Shown here: positions 52,231 through 63,118 of the stretch, piece after piece | Layout of the letters: the number at the start of each line of letters is the position of its first letter | How positions within the stretch are numbered: position 1 is the stretch's first letter | Source: Coccinella septempunctata | Taxonomy: Eukaryota > Arthropoda > Insecta > Coleoptera > Coccinellidae | DNA: 64,000 bases | Assembly (NCBI RefSeq): GCF_907165205.1 | Contig: NC_058194.1 | Location: 5,183,730-5,247,729 of the forward strand | Direction: 5' to 3' | Notes under the pieces: generated by a model | Told to the model about the DNA's origin: nothing | The model's input: the letters and a program-made list of their open reading frames with translations, nothing else | Database searches by the model: none | Program-made: the position numbers and the translations under genes

Positions 52231-53421
52231 AAACAAAAAGAAAACAAAATTGCTGCAGAAACAGAACTCATCGGACGCGTCAAGAAAATAATCAACTCAC
52301 AACTGTCAGCAAAAAACGAAATCACAGCCATCAACACCTGGGCCATACCAACTTTTTCTTATACAGATCTGGAAAGGCTGGACAGAAGAATACGAACAAC
52401 ATTCACACAGAACGGCATGCTACACCCAAACTCGGCAACAGAAAGGCTTTACTTACCTCGAAAAGAAAGAGAACGCGGGCTAAGCAGCTTGCAGCACATC
52501 TGTCTGACAGAGAAATGAAAAATTAGAGAGTATTTCAGGGAGAACAACTTACCTGTATATCAATGGATATCGGCCCAATACACTGAAACAGACAACGGGC
52601 AGGTCGCAGGAGAAGATCGATCTGAAAAATTAAGACAGAGCTGGAAAACAGAAGCCTTACACGGAAGATTCTACACAAGTTTACACCAACCAGATGTAGA
52701 TATAAAAAACTCAAATACCTACCTGGTACAAGGCTATCTATTTCCCCAAGCAGAGGGAACAATCTTGGCCATCCAAGACCAGGTCGTCCCAACCAGAACG
52801 TATGTAAAGCATATTTTACAACAACAAGTGGAAACCACTAAATGCAGGATGTGCAACGCTGCCGAAGAAACTATCCAGCACTTGTCCTCAGGATGTTCCA
52901 CACTAGCAGGTACTAAATATCTCAGCAGACATGACAATATGGGTAAAGTCGTTCATCAAGTACTATCCCTCCAAAAGCAACTGGTCCAACACTTCACACC
53001 ACACCACATATATAAACCACAAACTATAGTAGAGAACGAACAGCACAAAATCTACTGGGATCTGGCAGTCACAACAGACAGAGGTGTGGAACACAATAGA
53101 CCGAACATGGTGGTATGGGATAACAAAAAGAAGACCGTCATTATTATTGACTTTGCTGTGCCGCAAGATTACAACCTAGCGAAAAGCTATGCCGAGAGAA
53201 TATCCAAATATGAGGCACTTGCACAGCAAATGAAGGACATGTGGAGGCTTAACACAGTGACTATAATGCCTCTAATAATAAGGGTAAATGGCCTCGTACA
53301 TCGAAAGACCACCCAACATCTACATGAACTGGATCTACCGCAGAACACCATCACTTGGATGCAGAAAGCAGTAATCCTGGGAACCGTCAACATAGTGCGA
53401 AAAATTATATATCCCCATTAG
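52228..53421 (+). pseudogene. R4/Dong-like LINE C-terminal half with zinc knuckle and endonuclease
   Basis: 5'-truncated at the TA microsatellite. First part (52228-52515): INTWAIPTFSYTDLERLD and NSATERLYLPRKERERGLSSL, downstream of RT. After a stop at 52516 and a frame change it is open from 52765: CRMCNAAEETIQHLSSGC (CX2C...HX5C knuckle), HNRPNMVVWDNKKKTVIIIDFAVPQDYNL (PD-(D/E)XK-type nuclease core, with RPN in place of RPD), and the C-terminal MQKAVILGTVNIVRKI. The Asp to Asn change would hit a metal-binding residue. A diverged relative of the copies at 19.3-20.7 kb. A further TA tract follows at 53483. Confidence 0.85.
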
Positions 53422-53482
53422 CACACGGAGGTACTCTTGGCGCGTGCGAAGTGTGGAGGAAAAAAAAAAGGGGAAAAAAAAA

Positions 53483-53502
53483 ATATATATATATATATAT
53501 AT
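53483..53502. repeat. TA microsatellite between R4-like LINE and Copia LTR
   Basis: About nine TA units; the LINE tail (AAAAAAAAAGGGGAAAA) lies on the left and a Copia LTR starts at 53503. Confidence 0.85.
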
Positions 53503-54049
53503 TGTTATGATTCCTTTTATTTGTTTTTTCGTTAGAAATGAGAATGAATTTTAGAATCAAATAAATGATAAAATTAAATTTTGAAATTCCCGGTACACTC
53601 TATCACTATTGAGGATTCAAGAAAAATGAAAAATTCAAATATATTATTATAACATTTAATGCCATTAAAAAATAATTTCAATATTCTCAATTCAAAAATC
53701 TCGAAATATTCTAATTAAATTCCTATAATTAATTAAATTTAATTCTGTTGAAGTAAGAACTGCTGGCCAAAGTTGATTTGGGACCAGTCCACTTCTATAA
53801 AGCAACCTGTTGACAACTAATATTATGTTCGGCCTAATGAGCAAGCGCAACTAAGTTAGGTACACGTGCTATTAATGGTGCAGAAGCCAGTTCTGTCGGG
53901 AATACGAATAGATAAAGGCTACTCTCACTATTAATAGTTTCAAGCGACCATCGGCCATTTTGTGTAAATTCACCAGTGTGTTGAAATATATTTTCAAATA
54001 AACTTTGTTAAAAACCGTTTCATCAGTTTTAAGATTATCCACCCTCACA
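53503..54049 (+). repeat. 5' LTR of Copia family B (547 bp)
   Basis: Starts TGTTATGATTCC and ends CCCTCACA, directly followed by TGGTAGCAGCGCTTG at 54050, which resembles the classical Copia-type initiator tRNA-Met primer site (TGGTAGCAGAGC). No 3' LTR was found to the right, so the element is 3'-truncated. Confidence 0.75.
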
Positions 54050-54105
54050 TGGTAGCAGCGCTTGTGTGTATGTGCGTGCGTATTAATTAAGAAATAGAAG
54101 ACCAC

Positions 54106-54981
54106 GTGTTAAACAGAAGACTAGAAGACCACGTGTTCAACATCAAAACAACAAGCATGTTCAATCAAGAAGAGATGGTCGAGATGGACCAATCCGATGC
54201 AAGCGAAAGGTCAACGATGGGAGTACCAGAAAACATTTTTGCGATGCTCACGAAGACCAATTTCGTGAAGATGTTGGCAGAGCAAATGAACAACTTGAAT
54301 CCTCCGGCAACGTCAACAGGAAGCACAATATCAGAATCATCTGTGGAGAAGGTCAATATACCCACCTTCATAATACCTCAATTTGAGAACAGCGACAAGC
54401 TGAGGGGTCATTCCAATTTCCGTTCATGGAAACAAAGAGTCGAGCGTGACATTAGGGCCCTAGGAAGATCCCAATTTTTACTACACAATATGGATGGACC
54501 AGAGTGTAGCATGAGCGTAGAAGAAAAAAACATGTACAACGCTCAAGTCCTACAATACTTGGAAGCATATTTGCAGCACGCTCCCAGAGCTGTGATAGAA
54601 AACGAAGAATCGGCAGCTGAAGCCTTCCAAAAACTTATTCAAATGTTCGGCAAAAATGACGTTCAAAAAATGGTGGAAGTATTGGACAATTTTGGAAAAA
54701 TCACATTTTATCCGAAGATGAACCCGGTGAACTTCGTCTCACAATTGGAAAAAGGAGTTCAAGAATTCAAGGAACTGGGCTTTCCGTTGGACCCGAAGAT
54801 CATCGTGGTATATTTTCTACATAAAATCAAGGATGCTAATGGTTTCTTGGCGTTTTTCACCACAATGGCTACACTACCAGAGGAAACGACGACGTATGAA
54901 TTCGTCAAGAATGCCTTTCTGGAGGTGGCGAATAGCCAATATTACAAGGAAGCAGAAAACAGTATGTATAAGAATGAATAA
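54106..54981 (+). CDS. Copia family B Gag
   Basis: Open 291 codons. NIPTFIIPQFENSDKLRGHSNFRSWKQRVERDI (about residues 85-120) is the Gag N-terminal Copia block; the helical UBN2-type core follows (QVLQYLEAYLQHAPRAV, AAEAFQKLIQMFGKNDV). The true start is probably the ATG at 54157, since the first residues repeat an ACCACGTGTT word duplicated at 54100 and 54129. No knuckle is in this frame; it comes in the next. The stop at 54981 precedes a short gap before the next block. Confidence 0.8.
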   Translation: MLNRRLEDHVFNIKTTSMFNQEEMVEMDQSDASERSTMGVPENIFAMLTKTNFVKMLAEQMNNLNPPATSTGSTISESSVEKVNIPTFIIPQFENSDKLRGHSNFRSWKQRVERDIRALGRSQFLLHNMDGPECSMSVEEKNMYNAQVLQYLEAYLQHAPRAVIENEESAAEAFQKLIQMFGKNDVQKMVEVLDNFGKITFYPKMNPVNFVSQLEKGVQEFKELGFPLDPKIIVVYFLHKIKDANGFLAFFTTMATLPEETTTYEFVKNAFLEVANSQYYKEAENSMYKNE

Positions 54982-54990
54982 AATGATAGT

Positions 54991-56990
54991 TTGGATATTT
55001 GTTCCGAGTGTTTTGGTATTACGGGTGAGAATCTCAATACTGAGATCAATGAAGTGTATACTGTATGCTCTTTTTGTATTGATGATCCCATTGGAGAATG
55101 TACTTTTGCTAATCCTAATTCAGTTTTAGTGCTCTGCATCAAATGTGGTAAGAGAGATGATAATAATTTTTGTGATTTTTGTTTAGAAAATAGGTCTGAT
55201 CGAACAAACAGGGATGGTTCAAAAAAAGAGAAATATCCAGCTAAGAGGTCTCCTTATTTTAAAGGGAAAAGGACAGAAAAGAGTCCTTACACACTGGATC
55301 AGTTGGAGAAAATCAAGAAAATGACACCAGCTGAAAAGCGTGAGGCAAGTTGCAGAAAATGTGGTTTGATGTTCCACAAGTCAAACACATGTGTGAACAC
55401 AGAGATTCTGCTTTTACTGCCATAAGAAGGGACACGAAAAAAAGGACTGTAGGAAACTGAAAGATCAAAAATCTAGTAAGTCATTGTTCGATTTGAATAA
55501 TTTCAGTATGTTTGCAACATTTCTAGTTGATTATGGTGCATCTCACCATGTAGTGAATGTACAGAATATTTTGTTGAACTATCAGGCTTATAAAGAGCCG
55601 ATATCTGTTGTTTTGGCATCGGAAACTGAAAGCACTATGTCAATGGGTCAGGGAACACTCCATTATTAGTACAGTTTGGAAAAAGTTCGCACATTGTACA
55701 TCTAGCTAATGTTCAGTATGTCCCCGAAGTAAGGGATAATATTCTCAGTGTCCGTGCATTTAATATTCAGTTCGGGACAAGTCTTGTGCTAAATGCTTAT
55801 AATGGATTTATTTTATCTAGAAAATTAAGAAGAAAGCTCTCCCTGCTCTTTGTATCGGATGGCGTTTATCGAATCTCAGCAACAGTCAATTCTGGTGATA
55901 CAAGTAGTATCAACAAAATTAATGTAAATAAAGAAGAAAGTATCAATAAACAGTTAAGTTCGAAAGATAATTCTAGTTTTAAAATGAAACTCTCAGTTAT
56001 CAAATCCAATTAGAAAGTCAATAATAGTAGAAGAGAAACACGAAAATTACGTAAAAGATTTACTCGTAATCAGTTAAAAATGTTGGCTCAGGAAGGTAGT
56101 ATGTGGCATCGTAGAATGGGTCATATATCATCTTCTTACTTAGGAAAGTTACCTAATGTTGTTCAAGGAGTTAAAGAACTCACGTATAATCTCAGTACTG
56201 GTAATTGTACAATTTGTTCTAAAGCAAAAATGACCAGAAAAACATGTGCAAAAGAAAGAGATCCACTAGAGCTTGTGAAATTCTTCATTCAGATCTATTA
56301 ACTGTCAATCCGCCAACACATTACACTAAGAAAAAGTATATTTTAATTGTTCTAGATGATTATTCAAGATATGCACAAATTTTCCTGATGAAACGTAAGT
56401 CTGAAACTTTCAAGTTATCTTCAGTCATTATTTCCTAGTCCTGGTCAATTCAGAAAATTACGTTGTGATAATGGAACAGAGTTTATCAGCGAATCTTGCC
56501 AACAAGTTCTCGATCAGTTTGGTATTCAAATTCAGTTAGCAGAACCTTATCAACATGAGCATAATGGAACTGGTGAAAGGTTCAATAGAACACTCCAAGA
56601 AAGGGCTAGAGCCTTGTTATTTGAATCAGGCTTTCCAAATACTTTCTGGGGTTTTGCATTTTCGACTGCTTGCTATCTATACAATCGTACGCCTCATTCA
56701 TCATTTGACTTTTTGACTCCATATGAAAAACTCTATGGAAAACAAGCCGATCTGCAAAATATAAGAATTTTCGGTTCACAGGTAGAAGTTAGAAATGAAA
56801 ATGTTCCAAAAGGTAAAAAGTTGAATGCAAGATCTAGCACAATGTATTTAATAGGATATACCGATACTGGCTAATGAGCCTGTTGCTCATCGCGAGTGCC
56901 TTGGATTGAGTCAAAATTCAGATAATAATACGACTGAGAATGTACCTGCTAGTGCAGCATATAGAACTAGATCTAGATGTAATGCTATTA
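54991..56990 (+). pseudogene. Copia family B pol: knuckle, protease, integrase (no RT)
   Basis: Blocks in order: a Cys-rich stretch with several CX2C pairs (54991-55200), then CRKCGLMFHKSNTC and, in another frame, FYCHKKGHEKKDC (double knuckle, about 55355-55450). The protease has DYGASHHV in place of DSGAS (about 55530). The GAG-pre-integrase has MWHRRMGHIS and CTICSKAK (56100-56230), followed by the integrase core with LDDYSRY and DNGTEF (56350-56490), then NGTGERFNRT and YLYNRTPHSS. After RIFGSQVEV (about 56775) the frame ends, and sequence up to about 57035 is degenerate. RT and RNase H are missing. At least five frameshifts or stops. Confidence 0.8.
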
Positions 56991-57035
56991 ACAACATAAG
57001 ATTCAGAGACCAAATTTCAAAGTTAAGGTAGGTAG

Positions 57036-58814
57036 TTGTGGTTGACACAAGTAACATAAGGGGGCGCTCCGCATAGGCGCCATCTATCTAGACATCAACA
57101 TCCATGTCATTGTCAATTGTCAAGCACTACCTTTTGTAAGAGACGCTTGAGCTTTGTAATGAAATCCCAATGAAATATAAGTGCTTTATTGACAATAAAA
57201 CATAACAGAATGTTAAATTTTCGATAAACATTTCAATATATTTTTTGTGAAGAAAGTTATCACCTTTATTTTACATTTTCGAAATCCTCACAGAATAGGC
57301 AACTTTTCAACGTAAAATGCAGAAAAGGTCTAGTGCTTTTTTTTCATACCACCTTAAGATCTTATTCGGTACAAAGAAACACCTTCTCCAAAATATGGAT
57401 TTTAAACATTTTTTTTTTCAGAAATCAGACCGAAATATATAATATGTACCTATATAAAACAAAAATCTGTCATATCAGAACTGCAAAAACGGAACGAATG
57501 CATTCACTGTCACATAAAACATTCTTTCTTTCGAACGAAGTTTAACTGTTAACCGTTAACAGTAAGAATATTATTTCTGAAGACGACTATCGATTGCCTC
57601 CAAAACGTTGGAGATAACGTTCCAAAATAATTGAAATCAATAGTACCAATAGATGATACAGCGAATATTTTATGAACTATTATTTCACGTCACACACTAT
57701 CTACCTATACATCTTTTTAGACACCGAATGTAGAAAAATGACTTGAGTTCGCTTGTTCATGATTTATTTCTAGATAGGTTTCATAATGGTTTTATCTATC
57801 TTCAGTAATTGAAACGATGGAAAGAAAGTTCATTGAAAATAACATCCGTAAATGAACTGTCATCGAGTATGGACTAGTTCTCTCATCATCATTATTTCAA
57901 CATATACCTATAAGCTTTCTTCTTCTTGATGATGACTGGTAATTCTCAAACCCCTATTTTCTGCTGAAAAGAATCAATTTGCTGATGTTGAATACTTATT
58001 TATTCAAATACGATCATAAAATTTTTCTGAGTAAATGACAGACATTCCAAGATAATTCTTTCCAACACTACCTAGAAGATTGACAACAATTCCATATGCA
58101 AAACGAGTCCTCTATCGGACGAAATATTTTTATTTTTATGATGAAATTCGCAAAACTATAGGCAGGTTTAGGTGTTCTATTACCTACCTTGATTAAAAGG
58201 GTACACGCAAATAACAATAAAACACTGGCTGCCATTTCTCAGTTAATTATAATTGTAAAATTTTATGGAAATTTCATTTTCCTTTAAGGACATACTTAAA
58301 TTGTTATGTCAGAAATATTCCATCGAATAAATGACTTTTGCTGCGTTACGACTCAATTTATTTCTTTCACAATCAAAAAATAACAGCCGGAAAAAGTTCT
58401 TAGTGTTGTTTCTGCCAGAAAAGAAAGTAGGAAGAAGAAAAGAGTCATCCAGACATCGCAAAGTTGAGATTGCGCAGAAGGCAGGGGCTTGACACTTCCT
58501 TACCCCCACCCCAAATACGGTTTTTAGTTCTGCAATCAATCGCTATGTGGCACTGCATACGAAAATATTCTACACATGTTACTGTATTCTGACATATTGG
58601 ATTTGTGAACGCCAACACTGTCAATGTCAATATGTTTTAATGCAAATTCTTGTTTACAAACGAGATCTTATACGAGAGTAAATTAAAAATACTCATTTAT
58701 TGAGTTTTATCAGGAAATCAATTTTCTTGTAAGAAATATTTGATTCAAAGAACCACGTAATTATTACATTAATCGTTTATACTAAAACCAATCCAACCAA
58801 ACCCTTTAAAAATT
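57036..58814. other. No gene recognised; contains a Penelope-like tail motif
   Basis: AT-rich. At 57577-57615 CTGAAGACGACTATCG is followed by CCTCCAAAACGTTGGAG, the CTGAAGA...AAAACGTT layout of Penelope-like element tails, though the GAAA box is degraded. GTTAACCGTTAAC near 57547 is a short palindrome. Minus frames at 58309-58630 show no motif. Confidence 0.35.
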
Positions 58815-59470
58815 GTGTTAATGGAAATGAAAGTCAAACTGTGTAGTCAGTTATTAAGCCGTGGGGTCAATGATGAAGCTCATTTCTCAATGGGGTAAGT
58901 ATTTTTTTCAAACATAATAATACAAAAATTTACTATTTTCCTTTTTAGAAATCAAGCATCCGGTTCAGCTTCACAGAGAGGCTATCGACACTGCTGACTT
59001 TATACTATTCTTGGATGAGTTATTTGATTCGTTGAATGTATCCAGAGCTTGGACATCCACTGCGAAACTCTTAAAGAAGACGGTTAGTATTCAAACAGAA
59101 CACAATGTTTGTTGGGAGCAGGCGATACAAATTTTCAACAGTACATATTTCATTTTATTGCCCTCGAAAGAAAAGATCCATTGTGGTGCCACTTTGAAGA
59201 ATATAGTGACAACATTGAAAGCATTCCTTTACCTGTTAAACTGTTCAATGATTATCACTTTAAATATATTCTAACTGGGGCTTTCAATCAAGATTGTTTA
59301 GGAAACCTTTTTGGGTACATTAGAGCACATGGAGTAAGGAATACTAACCCAAATGTTGAACACTTTATTTCATCATTCAAAACTTTAGTTATTAATAATT
59401 TCCTGTCAGTGCATTCCTGGTGATCTAACTGTGAGGAAGATAAAACAGGGAGTCGTTGTTTAGAGACTTT
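58815..59470 (+). pseudogene. P-element-type (THAP9-like) transposase remnant with intron
   Basis: Exon 1 ends MKVKLCSQLLSRGVND...SMG with donor GTAAGT at 58895. A 53-base intron ends in CCTTTTTAG at 58948. Exon 2 reads HPVQLHREAIDTADFILFLDELFDSLN, a linker, then LKNIVTTLKAFLYL and, after a frame change near 59240, FKYILTGAFNQDCLGNLFGYIR followed by NTNPNVEHF, the most conserved C-terminal part of P transposases. A TGA (59421) stands where a Gly is usual, and SNCEED continues behind it. The THAP DNA-binding N-terminus and the ends of the element were not found. Confidence 0.85.
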
Positions 59471-60860
59471 GAAATCTTTCCTGCAGGAAAATATAAAATC
59501 CACATAGGTCTTTGGGCAACTAATTTTTTCTTTTCCAAATTATTCATGCATTCTAAGCTTTGGCATGCTGTTTTTGATTTCTATGGCCGACTCCCAACAA
59601 ACATTGTGTCCTTTTAGGATAATGTTGAAGATTTCTGAACATATAATAATTTCAACCTCATTTCCTATGAACAATATTATTACTGTTTATTATAATTATT
59701 GTCTTACGAAGATATGTGACCCTATTGACATTTTACCTCTGCTCATATATTCATTGCCAAAATTATAGCTTATGTATTTCCATATTTTTTTTTTCCTGTG
59801 CTGGAAATATCAATATATGTATATTTTTCATGAGATGTTTTATTTCTCCTTTAAATTCGCCATAATAATCCATATTATTCTATCGACGTCTAAAAGACCA
59901 GTGAATGGGCCAATTTGAATTTCGCGCCTTACAATTGCAGTTTCCTGTTTTACCGACATTACTCCCGGTTAGTTGGGTGGCAGCCGCATGGGGGCGCTGA
60001 GGGCGGGATAAACTGTATTTTTCACCGTAGAACGTGAGTATCAGATCTATTCTACTCTGTAATCTGTGGCAGAAGGGATCGTTGAGTAACAAACGAATGC
60101 GCTAATAAAATTTTCAAGTACTACTTTTATTCGACTATTTAAATGTTCGTTCATACCGTTACACACTCCTATAACTAAAAAAAATCTGTTTTTATGAATT
60201 CAAATATTCTGACACTCAAGTTGAGATGTTAAAAGATTAAAAATTTATTTCAGGGCCTATTGTGAGAGTTTTCAGCATTCTGGCCGCTCCTTGCCTTTGC
60301 TCGGGCGCCAGTAAGGCAATCAGTGAACCTCACGTTTGTCACAGAATCTCCAAAAATAGAGAGCTGGGGTAGACTTGAAATTATCAGTGGAGAAGGGTAT
60401 CAGTGAAGACTAGGGTGGTAGTGTCTTCCGATTCTCTGCTTTCCAACGATTTTTAGTCGTTAAAAAGAGTACCTACCTCTTCTAACTCACTGGCAATAAT
60501 ATCTTGCAACACAGTACCTAACTGATCAGTTCTTTATTTCGCCTAAATTGAATTAGATGCAAGAAATATACTGGTTGGCGTGGGGCGGTTGATGAAACAA
60601 TGGTCAATTGACTAATTTTCAGGAAAATGCGGTTAAAATAAACGATAAATACGGTTGAATTCTGAAAGCCTATAGCGAGTCACTCCCTCTGTCGGCGGAA
60701 CTCGGTACTGTAGCTGGAACCACTACAATCAGTGGCTGCTAGTGACAGTATGAGATGGTGATGCATATCAGAAAAAAACTCGAACCTCAAGGGATCGCCA
60801 AAAACAGTTTGCTATGAGCAAAATTCGCAATAAAGGATAAATGTAAATAGCTATCAGGAA
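59471..60860. other. No gene recognised
   Basis: A GC-richer block at 59920-60080 (GGGGGCGCTGAGGGCGGG) might be an LTR or CpG-type region. An acceptor-like TTATTTCAG at 60245-60253 is followed by only a short frame. Nothing could be assigned. Confidence 0.3.
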
Positions 60861-62380
60861 TTATTATTATTATCGACGCTTCTCTTCTTCAGGGCCGCTG
60901 GATATCTTCCATGTAATGCTTTGCTGTGCCACATCTCAGATAGTTCTTCATTGGTGGGAGATTGAAGCAGATGGTGTTCAGTTGCTAAATTTAAGGCCGT
61001 GATGTTCTGGTCTTCCTTGGATAGAGCTTTGTAGAATGGTAAGTTTTTCAATTTGAAGTATTCTCTCATATCCCTGATAACGTTATGGTGGATGCTTTCA
61101 ATACTTTGCATACCTCTCCCCCATCCTTCCTTGGTATGTACAGCCTATTGACGGAGGCATGAGGATGGTGCATCCCATGCCTCGTGAGGAGTGCTCGTAC
61201 TTGAATATCTAGATGTTTGAGATCTGAAGCAGTCCATTTGACAACTCCAAAGGAGTAAGAGAGGCAGGGTATCACCCAGGAGCTTATCGCTGTGTTCATT
61301 GCTTTGGCATTCAGTTTCGCTTGGAAAATCTTCTTCAACCTATTCAGGAATTTATATTTAAATGATTCTTTGGTTTCATTTGATTTTATTTCCATTCCTT
61401 GTTGGATTCCTAGGTACTTGTAAGTGTCTCCTTGCGTTAATCTTCGAATGCCCAAGTCATCCTCTATCATCACAGTGTTCCCTTCCGATAGCTTTCCTCT
61501 TTTCACGTGTATGACTGCACATTTCTCAAGTCCTAGCTCCATCTTTATTGTTTTCGTAAAAGACGCTACAATTTTTAGTTGTCGCAAGAGCTGCTCTTCA
61601 TTGGCTGCATACAGTTTTAAATCATCGATATAAAGGAGATGGTTTATCTTTATGTTGGTTCTTTTATCTATAACATATCCGTAGGATGAATTGTTCAGCA
61701 ATTTACTTAGGAAGTTGATGGCCAGGCAGAACCATAACGTACTCAGTTTGTCGCCTTGAAAGATCCCTTTTCTGATGTTGATTTCGCCTGTTTTGTAGTT
61801 GTTCTTGTTGGTCTTTACTTGTAGCCTTGTTCTCCACTTTTCCATCAGATGTTGCAGTAAATTGATTACAGCCTCCGCGACACCATATAGTCTAAGAGTT
61901 TTCAGAAGCCAAGAGTGTGGTATTGAATCGAACGCATTTTTGTAATCAATCCATGCCATGGAATGTTTCTTTGTTTCTTTTTTGCCTGTTTTGTGACAAG
62001 TGTATCTATTATCAACAGCTCTTTACATCCCCTTGTGTCCTTTCTGCTGCCATTTTGATCTTGTGCCATTATGTTGTATTTTTCCACGTGTCTTCAGATG
62101 TGTTGTGTGATGGTCCCTGTTAATATCTTGTATACCGTAGGTAAACAAGTGATTGGTCGATAGTCTCTGGGGTCTTCGGTGTTTTTACCCTTTGGTATCA
62201 GTATCATATGAGTTGAACCAAGTGTGCAGAAGTCAGGTAAAATTGATGGGTCAGTTAGGGATTTTTGGAAGACTCTTGCCAGAAATTTATGGTTGCCTTC
62301 AACCATAAGGTCAACCTTCAAGGGTTGGCAGTTCCTAGTGCCGGGCAAACTGTTTTGCCAAGGCATGTCAGATTGTTGTA
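60861..62380 (-). pseudogene. R4/Dong-like LINE reverse transcriptase
   Basis: From 62366 the minus strand reads LIPKGKNTEDPRDYRPITCLPTVYK, then an in-frame TGA at about 62094, QNGSRKDTRGCKELLIID, and a frame change near 61975. It is then open for 297 codons: AWIDYKNAFDSIPHSWL, GIFQGDKLSTLWFCLAIN and the catalytic YIDDLKLYA (Asp codons in 61621-61632), ending with NRLYIPRKDGG. Another frame change near 61112 leads to REYFKLKNLPFY and SKALHGRYPAALKKRSVD, where the element stops at an AAT microsatellite (60861-60876) and the last codons read poly-Asn. The zinc knuckle and nuclease are missing. Confidence 0.85.
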
Positions 62381-62449
62381 AGAAATTTCCTGACCGTTCT
62401 TACATTCGCGAGTATGACCTCCTTCTGTGCTGTGCTGATATAATATGAT

Positions 62450-62987
62450 ATAATATAATAATATAAAATTTTAAAACGAATGCCCTCACCGTCATATGAA
62501 AATTCAAATTCTTCTTGTTGTAAGAACCGTTCATCCTTTCACCCAACGCCGACCCTAGTTACATGGCCCGTTGAAAACGAAATCGGCATCTTGCATCATA
62601 CTGCAAAACACGTGTTAACGCTGATATGAAGGGTTCAAAATTTTCTACCTGATTCGGGCTTTTTAGGAACGAATTGCTCAAGATGCCGAGTTCGAATAAC
62701 ATTTCGTTTTGCGTGTTATATTGGATAAAATTGAATTTATTGAATGGATGATTCGAGAATTATTGATGTCCAGAATGCTCCAGAATGATGAAAATTTTCA
62801 GATTCAAATTCTTGCGAAAATTATCTCGTATATTTTCAAGTTTAGATTTTAATTCATTCAGAACTTTGAAGTTCGGCAAATAATGATGTAAATGATATAG
62901 ATAACAGTCAATCACATTTCCTTCAGCGCAGTTGTTGTTTTGAAGAAAAAGCAGTAGATTCTCGCAAAATCCGAAACTCTACATGAA
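62450..62987. other. No gene recognised
   Basis: AT-rich; an ATATA-type tract near 62438-62465 borders the R4-like LINE on its 5' side. No coding motif. Confidence 0.3.
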
Positions 62988-63118
62988 TAGGCCCAGTTGT
63001 TCAGTTCGGGATTGAAGTTTATCCTAAATTGATTTTGACATTTCAGTTCAGTTCTGTCAGGTTAATCTAGGATCATCTTAAATCTCGGCCTTATCCTGAA
63101 CTGAACAACCAGGCCTTA
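62988..63118. mobile_element. Short MITE with 24-bp TIRs and TA target
   Basis: The left end TAGGCCCAGTTGTTCAGTTC and the right end GAACTGAACAACCAGGCCTTA are inverted copies with two mismatches. The body of about 80 bp is also partly palindromic. TA lies at each border. Too short to code for anything. Confidence 0.85.

Noticed and set aside
51899..52346. Open frames of 109 and 134 codons on both strands with long Tyr-Ile runs
   Set aside because: They are the LTR read into a TA microsatellite; the repeats code for nothing meaningful.
53872..54105. 77-codon minus frame in the Copia family B LTR
   Set aside because: Lies in LTR and leader sequence; no domain.
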